This document shows positions 12,301 through 21,300 of a stretch of DNA of 64,000 bases, piece after piece. The notes under the pieces are model-generated. The model was given only the letters and a program-made list of their open reading frames with translations. It made no database searches and had not been told where the DNA came from. Origin of the DNA: Chrysaora quinquecirrha (lineage: Eukaryota; Cnidaria; Scyphozoa; Semaeostomeae; Pelagiidae); assembly GCA_014526335.1 (NCBI GenBank), contig JACTAT010000268.1, forward strand, positions 464,777 through 528,776, given 5' to 3'. Numbering within the stretch: the stretch's first letter is position 1; every line of letters starts with the position of its first letter. The position numbers and the translations under genes were made by a program.

Positions 12301-15300
12301 ATCGTAAAAATGAATACCGTTTTGAACCGTACGTCCCCAGTACCAAAAAGCATCACTCGGTCAGAATTTCGAAGTTTTACAACACTTGTGCCTGACTGCA
12401 TCAAGAGATTAGGACAAGGCATTTGTGACTTTTGGAAGCAAGAAAGTCTGGATAATAATGGGTTAGGCGCGGATATCGATAAGATTGCAGTGACATAATA
12501 ACATACGTTTCAAAATCTATGAAAGGCCTGGCAAGAGAATGATTCCGCAAAAATTATTTTGGATATTCTTAAACGGATAATACCAAAGACTTAATTATTT
12601 GCCATTAAATAAATAACATGAACTAGGAAGGCGTAATTAATGATTATTAATGAGGGGATAACTAGGGGCAAAAGAGCACCAACTACTGACCTTTTCTCTG
12701 TTGGTTTTGTACATAGAATATAACTGATCTCTGCTGGCGTAGATATTTCCCATTCCGTATGAGATTCAGTTGTCTCTAAATGGTTAAAAATAAAATAAAA
12801 ACAGTTAAGGAGAATGAGCATACATATATTGATTCTTGCAATTTAAGGATTAAGTGTTAAAGGATTTACTATCAAGTGCAAGTAAAGTTGCCGTTTCATA
12901 GCCTATTACTGGCCTAGGGCTACTCGATCGGCTTTACACTTTACCCTTGGTCTGGATGCTTTATTCACTGCTTTTGTCTTTTTTTCTTTGTATTTACCAC
13001 CATGTTATGTTTGTGCAATACGGTGGGGGAAGTGCAGTACGGTGGCGAATGTTCGGTACGGTGGGGGGATACCATGATTGCCGTGGGGAGGCATCTTGCA
13101 GTACGGTGGCGGATGTTCAGTACCGTGGAGGGGATACCATGATTGCCGTGGCGGACATTCAGTATGGTGGGGGATACCATGATAATTGTGGGGGGATACC
13201 ATGATTGCCGTGGGGAGGCATCTCGAAGGAGTACGGAGGCGGGTGTTCAGTACGGTGGGGGATACCATGATTGCCGTGGCGGATATTCAGAACGGTGTGG
13301 GGAAACCATGATGCCTGTGGGGGGATACCAAGATTGCCTTGGGGAGGCATCATGGTTGCCATGGCGGATATTCAGTACGGTGGGGGGATATCTCTGAGTA
13401 CGGTGGGGGTACAAAATGATCTAATCAACTAAATCATCGTAAATCAGAGACGGGGGCTAAATATTTCTGCTTGAGCAACAATCATCGAGCCTTTCTCTAT
13501 TTCAAGCGATATTCTTAGATTCTCAGAGCTCGATGGGATACAAGTGGGTTACAAGTAGTTCATTTCCTAAATTTTGATTGATTTCGATACTCAAAATTTC
13601 TTGCTTCATTTTTTTATCACCAAATTATTTTTTATTTGCTTCGGTTCCCATCTTCGTAGAATCAAAAGCGATGCAAATCTCTGATTCGTTTCAAAAGAAC
13701 GCACCCTAAATTTTACTTCCAAACATGAAAACATATATATAATGTATGGTACAGAAGAAGGCACAGCATAGTTGAAATACAAAGCTGAAACACAAATCCA
13801 AAGGGGAGAAGAGCGATGGGCTGTGCGATTTAGAGAGCTACTCGGCGATTACATTGAGCTCATTAGCTCAGTAGAATTGTCGATGGCTCTCTGATAATGC
13901 AGCATACAGTCCAGGTAAAAGAAACCCATCAACTGGATTATACCACTCGTGGAAAAATTTAATTCTGTATTGTAGAATCATAGGTAAACCAAGTGTGTGA
14001 AGAAACACGACCGTCTTGGAGCTAAGCAATATCCAGAATCTCTTATACAATGTTACATGAATAATCTTTTAACGACGTCATTTTAGGCTAGCCAATGAAA
14101 TAATAATATTATAGACATCAAAATGGCAAACTAACCTCATTTGAGTTACTAATATTTCACTCCGCCATTAACGGGGAGCATCATCTGAGATTTGCTATTA
14201 TGATGTCTATGATATTAATGTTACATGAAGCATTTACATGGAAAATAATAATAATCATAATCACTACATGTATATAGTAAGTTAAACTCACCTGGTAGAC
14301 AAAAGTGTTCAAGATCTTTAGCCCAAGGAAGATTAATCATATGAACACCAGCAGAACTTACACAGAAATACCTGTGTATGGTCGATGTATCTACGAAAGG
14401 AATAAAGGTGCCATTAATAAGTTTATACTGTAGGTTCATTTAAGCAAGAATGGGATAATTTTGCTCTGTATCAAGCAAACAACTTAAGATTTGCAATATA
14501 AATAAACAGGTTAAATTGAGATGAAAAGCAGAAACATTTTTTAACATCTTTTTCATCTGACACTCCTCAGAGTGTGAAACAGGCTTATGGGTGCATTCTA
14601 TTGGAGCGAAGCAAAAGTTTGATTCGACATTTTTCTGTTCTTTTCATTGCAGTAGCAAAACTTCTTTGCTTTTTCTGACCGAATCAAGTGAATTTCTTTT
14701 CTAGCAATTCGTTTTATTGCTTAGCAAAGCAACAAACATTTTTTCAAGATGCTGAATTAAATAGAAAGTCAAGTATTTCATATGAAGAAATTTCGTCAAT
14801 TTTTGAACCCAGGCTCTTTGTTGAAAATGCGTATTCCGTACCCGAGGAGAGGGGGGTACTTCTTTGTTCAAATGACTAGACGTGCCACCCAGTTTTTCCA
14901 AACCCACCCATGTCTACCGACAAATTTTGTCAGTCGTGGTACCCATGTATAGAAAAAACAACGAAATTTTTTACCCATTTGTACCAATATCTCAAATGTT
15001 TGAGCCCAATTTAACGCCTGAGGCAACTCTAAATGCGGCGAAAAGGCATTTGCGCTGAAAACTAAAACGCACTTTTTATCAGGCTTTTCAAAGCAATGTA
15101 TGTCTAAAATGTTATATATATTTTACTACCCATGTGTAGAGATTCTTCACGAAAAATCAACCCATATGTAGGGAAATTGGCGCTGAAAAAGTTGCCCATT
15201 TGGGCGGCACGTCTAGTATAACGAACAATGGAAGTACTCCCCCCCAACGGTATTCCGTAGGTTACCTCATTGGATGATCAATTTGACTGAAGGTTTATAG

Positions 15301-18300
15301 GAAGTGATCCCCATTAGATTCGATCTCAAAGGTGATTTGACCTTGTGTCAAAATTAATCAAAAAATTATATCTTACCCTCGCAAAGTTTCAGCTTTTCAT
15401 CCAGTTTCTCGTATTCCTGATCTGCAGATTCCTGTTCTGACTTTATCAAAGCCAAGTCAAATTTAACAGTTTCATAAACAAACAACTCTAAGTTTCGAAG
15501 GTAAAACTTGGAACCAGTCCTTGGCAATGCAGTTTCATCTTGCTGTATAAGAAATAAATATAACATTATTGTAACTGAATTTGATTTGAATTTGAATGTA
15601 AGTCAAGGATCCTGCACCCAAATGCCACCGGGCTCGTGTTGTCCACAAATTTTTATGTGCCGGACGCAGTACCGCATCATATATTGGTGAAACTTATCGC
15701 CACCTAGCAACACGTATTCGGGAGCATTTGATCACGGATAAGGCGTCTCATATTTTTAAACATCTAATTGAATCCGCAACATGTCGTCAGAATTTTACGG
15801 AAGATTGTTTTAAAGTTATCGATACGGAAAACACGTCTTTCCAACTTAAGATTAAGGAAGCGCTCCATATTTCTTGGGGAAAGCCGACTCTCAACAAACA
15901 GCTATATCATTATAATTTGACGTTAGCTTGAAATTTCGGTTTTTTTCAATTTCTTTACATATCTTTTATCACTTGAACACATTTTATGATCTATTATCAA
16001 TATTTAGATTACTTAGACTATATAACAGAAGTTGTTTTTTTATAAACTTATTGAACTGAAGATGAACACAAGTATCTTCGAAACATGTTTTCATTGAAAG
16101 TTGTTGTTTTTGTTTTGAAATTTCCACTTGAATCATTGCTACAACGTAAAAATGGTAATATCATACACGAATTTGATTTTTACAATACTTTAGAATAGCG
16201 AAAAAAAAACAACCGAAACGAGGATGTTTGGTAATAATAAAAGGTTTTTCGTCTCACACTCTTTAGATTAGAACCGTCAGAAACATATTGAAACAATTGA
16301 CTAAGGTAGAATCTATACCAAGATGCGGATCGAAATACAGTTATTGATCGAGAAAGTGAAGGTGGATTGGGATTCTGTTGTGAACACCAATCGGATTGCA
16401 AGGAAAAGTGGGAAGACCAACAGAATTAATTGAAGAGTCCAAGTTGAGAAACGAACTCTTTCAATCGACACAGAACCGTCCTTTTGATTTTAATGGGTCC
16501 TAGTGGGGAAACAAACAGAATTAATTGAAGAGTCCAAGTGGAGAAACGAACTCTTTCAATCGACACAAAACCGTCCTTTTGGTTTTGATGCGGACAGATT
16601 CCAAATAAAATTCCCGGAAAATCATAGAACTGACTGAATTTTCTCTCAAGAAAAATGAAACTTGGTTAAGAGAAAAAACTGTTTTCTTCCTTCTTTGCTA
16701 ATCATACAGTAACAGCCCGCTATCCCACCACTGAGACCGTGGCCAAAAGATCAAATATCATTATTGGTCAAACATCTGAAATTTGTTTGTCACACAAAAT
16801 GTTTGACCGCTTGGTTGGTTGTTGTGATTAAGTTGGTTTTTCACGCTGTTTAGGCCTACTCCATTTGCTTACGTGACTTTCCAGTGTCTAAGTAATTTCC
16901 ATAAAATTCTGCCGGTGTGTTAACCGGAAGCAGATTTTTCCTAGCGGCAAATATGTTACGTTACCGCCATAATGTAAACGTAGCCGACATATGCCGCTGA
17001 AAACGACAACAAAACTGCAAATCTCGTTTGAATCAAAAGCTTGAAATATTAAAAATGAATATTTACCTCATAATCGTAGTCCTCCCGTTCAGATTCTAGA
17101 ACAATGCAATGATGTATAGATCCTGTTCTTGTTGCAAGAACAACGACGGGGGGTGACGTCTGAAGGCATAATATGGATGAGAATTCGCCTCCGTAGTTGT
17201 CTTCAGCTTGAGGAGTCATTGTCAAAGGGCCACGTTGCTCGACAAAAAGCCTGGAGAAACACATTCAAAACTCAAAATCAAGTCAAGTCAAGTAAGTCAA
17301 GTCAAGTCAAGTCAAGTCAAGTCAATTCAAGTCAAGTCAAGTCAAGTCAAGTCAAGTCAAGTCAAGTCAGGTCAAGTCAAGTCAATTCAAGTCAAGCCAA
17401 GTCAAGTCGTCAAGTCAAGTCAAGCTAGTCAAGTCAAGTCAAGTCAAGTCAAGCCGTCAAGTCAAGTCAAGTCAAGTCAAGTCAAGTCAAGTCAAGTCAA
17501 GTCAAGTCAAGTCAAGTCAAGTCAAGTCAAGCCAAGTCAAGTCAAGTCAAGTCAAGTCAAGTCAAGTCAAGTCAAGTCAAGTCAAGTCAAGTCAAGTTAA
17601 GTCAATTCAAGTCAAGTCAAGTCAGGTCAGGTCAAGTCAAGTCAAGTTAATGTCAAGTCAAGTCAAGTCAAGTCACATCTATTCAAGTTAGTCAAGTCAA
17701 GTCAAGTCAAGTCAAGTCAAGTCAAGTTAAAGTCAAGTCAAGTCAAGTCAAGTCACATCTATTCAAGTTAGTCAAGTCAAGTCAAACAAAGTGAAGTCAA
17801 TTCAACTCAACAAAACTCAAGTCAACTCAAGCCAAGAAAGTCAATTCAATTCAAGTAAGTCAGGTCAAGTCAAGCTAAGTAAAATCAAATCAATTTATGT
17901 GATCAAATCAAGTTACTCAGCAAGTCAAATCAGGTTAAGCCAAGTTAATTGCCAAATTAAGGCAAAATGAGAGGAGAGGAGTGGACACTCAAGTCAAGTT
18001 AAGTCATGGGGGCCTATTATAGGGGGTCCAGAAGCCGCAAAACCGTAAAAAAATCGGCTTAAAGCCGCAGTCAGTCGTAAAAACAATGGCCAAGTCGCTG
18101 CCGATTAACTTCAATCGTGGACATAACATTAATGGCTCCAGTAGCTTGTCAATCGGTATTTATCCTGTCGCTTGTCCGCTTGATCACTTATTTACTTTTC
18201 CTACTTCATTTTCAAGCGCCACAGAACCCTCTTCACGCACATTCCTTCCGCTCAAAAGCCGCAGCCGCACCCAAAATGCTGTAAACCGATGTCAATACAC

Positions 18301-21300
18301 ACCAAAAAACCGCAAGCCGCAACTTTTTCTGAAGCTGCAAACCGTAGAAAAGTATCGTGAAATCCGTAAGCCACACTCAAAATAGGGGTCCAGCCGTGAA
18401 GCCGCAAACCTATAATAGGCCCCCAGTCATGTCACGAGAAATCAAGTCAATCGGAGTGATATAAAGTGGAGCAAGCATAAAAGTGAAAAATACTGAGCAC
18501 CACTCAAAGTGCAGTTCTTAAGTCAAATAACAATGAGTTGTCAAATACCTATTTTGTATTAATCTTGTCCGAAGTGCCCATGTATCTCCATTCTCCTGTG
18601 TCACAAATATCGGATAAAATGTTGATTCTTTGGCACCAAGGAAAGGTGGTGCAAAGCTGAATGAAACCGCAACCTCACCAAGAGCGGCTGCAAAGTTTGT
18701 CAGTGAAAGGGATCTTGAAGAATTCAAGTTATTGAAAAGTTTGATGGTGCTGATAGGAGAATCTGCTTGACGCACATCAAAGCATCTAAAATGAAGAGAC
18801 ATTCCAGATTAGTTCAAAATGATAAGATTTCATACAAGTTTGAAAACAAAGAAACAGAAAGAAAAGTAAAGTAAAGTTGCCGTTTTTGAGTTTACTACTA
18901 GCCAAGGGCTACTCAGTCAACTTAACGCTTTACCCCTGGTCTGGATGCATTAGCATATAGCAAGGTGCAGCCACACACGGTGCTCATAACTACAGACCAG
19001 GTACCCATTTATACACCTGGTTGGAGAGAGGCACATTTGTGTTAACAACTTGCCCAAGGTTGTTTTCTCTGCAACACAAGTGGAAAGACCGTGGCTCGAA
19101 CCCACAACATTTTCGTTGTGAGTCCAGCACGCGAGCAACTGTGCCACAGAGACCACAACAGATGAGAATCTTTGAATTCACAGTATCCAATTGATTAAAT
19201 AGGCATAAACATTCCAATTGACTGTGTCAAATTATCTGTTTATCATTTTTTTTGGGATGCTTTCGTCTATAATCAACTGGATACTGTGAGTTCAAAGTTT
19301 ATCATTTGTTTCTTTATTATCAAATTTATTTGAATTCTGCGATTTCCTACAAATTTCATACAAGGAGTTTGCTTAGGATGCATTTTTTGTATTTTTATCT
19401 ATTATTCAACTATTGGCAAAAAATTTCCACAGAATAAAGGTTCATTGCCAAATGACATGACATGACCATATTTGGGCTGCGATGAGAAGTGGATGATATT
19501 CACATATTTTATGAAGTTTTACATCCTCTTTTTGAATATGAGGTCTGTTTCTAGATGTGATGATATCAGCAAAAAATTAATCTATCTTCACGATGTGAGA
19601 AATGTCGTCACTCTTGCCTTTCATTTAAAAAGGAACTGCTTAAATCTATCTATTTGTTTGTTTGGTGATTTTCTACCCTTAAGCCCTGGCCAAGCATTCA
19701 AACATTATTGGTCCAACATTGGAGATTTGCTTGTCAAGCAAAATGGTTGACCATTTGGCCACATCAAAAAACATTGCTCTTCCGACATATTTGCATTAAA
19801 CAAAAAATGTTTTTGAACTTATTCAAAAACAACACGCCACAAATTCTGTTGCTTTTGCTTGTCAAACATCGTTTTTGAAGGGGCCAAATGGTCCAACATT
19901 TGTTGTAAAGCAAATTTAAAATTTTGGACCAGCAATGTTTGATCGCTTGGCCAGAGCCTTACCCTAAATTCCAAAGCTCTGCCTCATCTCAGAGGCATTT
20001 CGCACAAGGGGGGTAGCAAACAATCCCCCATAAATTGTAGGCAAATAAAACACATATGAATCAGGGTTAAATCATATACCTCAAACAATTATCACTGGTA
20101 AGCATCAATAGATGTATATCACTTTGGCTTCCAGGGAACCATGCAGTTTGCAAAACTTCTACTGAAAATTTTCTTCTGAAAAAATCTTCTGCAAGCATAA
20201 CTGATCTAAAAAATAATGTTGACAAAATGCAACAATCAGAAAATTGAGGCTGGACTGGTAATTGTGTTTTGAATATTCTCAACTATTATAATTTGAAACT
20301 AAGTTCTAAGTGATATTGTGTTTTGAACACCAGTCAGGTCACAGAATACAGGGAGAAGACCAGTAGAATCAAATGATGAGCCAAACTGGAAAAACCAACT
20401 CTTTCTGTTTTAGATTGTGCAGAAAATTACAATAAAGATTGTTTCAAATTGGCAAAGTAAGATCCCTGTTTTATAATTGGTTCACAGGGCTTCTATAGGG
20501 AGGCATGAGACAGCATAGAACCTTATAGACACACACCCAAAGTTTTCTTTCATAGTGATTTGTCGCACATCCAGAATGAAATATTTCCTTTGTAGAAGTG
20601 AAATTAATGCATAGTGCTAAAGATTACCAAATTTTCATAATCATAAAAAGTTTTGATCACTTCATAATGCATTTTAGACAATTTTTGTTGGCTATGGTTT
20701 TCATGCCAAAAAAAAATAAAAATAAATGATCTGCTGATCCCAGAGCTTCATAAAAAATAACAACTTTGAGACCAGGGTGGATTCCATGCTATCTTTACGC
20801 CGGAGATTAAGCCAATGAAAACTGCTTTCACGCCAAATGAAACAATAGATCCATTGTTCTATTAGGAAAATAGTAATTTTTGCTATTTTTTTCTGAAAGA
20901 TTCACGCCAGTACGCCAACAATTTTCAAAACTCCACGCCGGATTTCTCCCGCGTAGGCTACATGGATTCCACCCTGGCTTTGAGAAATGAAATAAAATAA
21001 TCTTGTACCTGCACCAGTCAGAAATTTCTCAACGCGAAAGCATTCGTTTAGAAATCTGTCAACATCATAATCGAAAGATCCATTCTCAACTAGGAACCTG
21101 GTCAAATTTCCATCAATACAGTAAAACAAAAGACAGTAACATTGTGAAAGGATTTTACCTGCATATAATATTTGGTTTTCCACCAACATACAAACTTGTC
21201 CTGCCCCACTGTCTTGGCATTTCAAGAATACCAACTCCATTTTCTCCAGTTAACGACAGAAATTGTCCAGAGAAGCTCAGGTTGATGTGTTTTATTTCAA

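Noticed and set aside
18950..19160. Functional tRNA-Val gene on the minus strand
   Set aside because: A and B boxes are present but the arms do not pair properly and a SINE body and tail follow.
20902..21240. 112-codon minus frame overlapping NUP88 exon 2
   Set aside because: It runs through a MITE and the intron; splice sites and homology support only 21159-21328.
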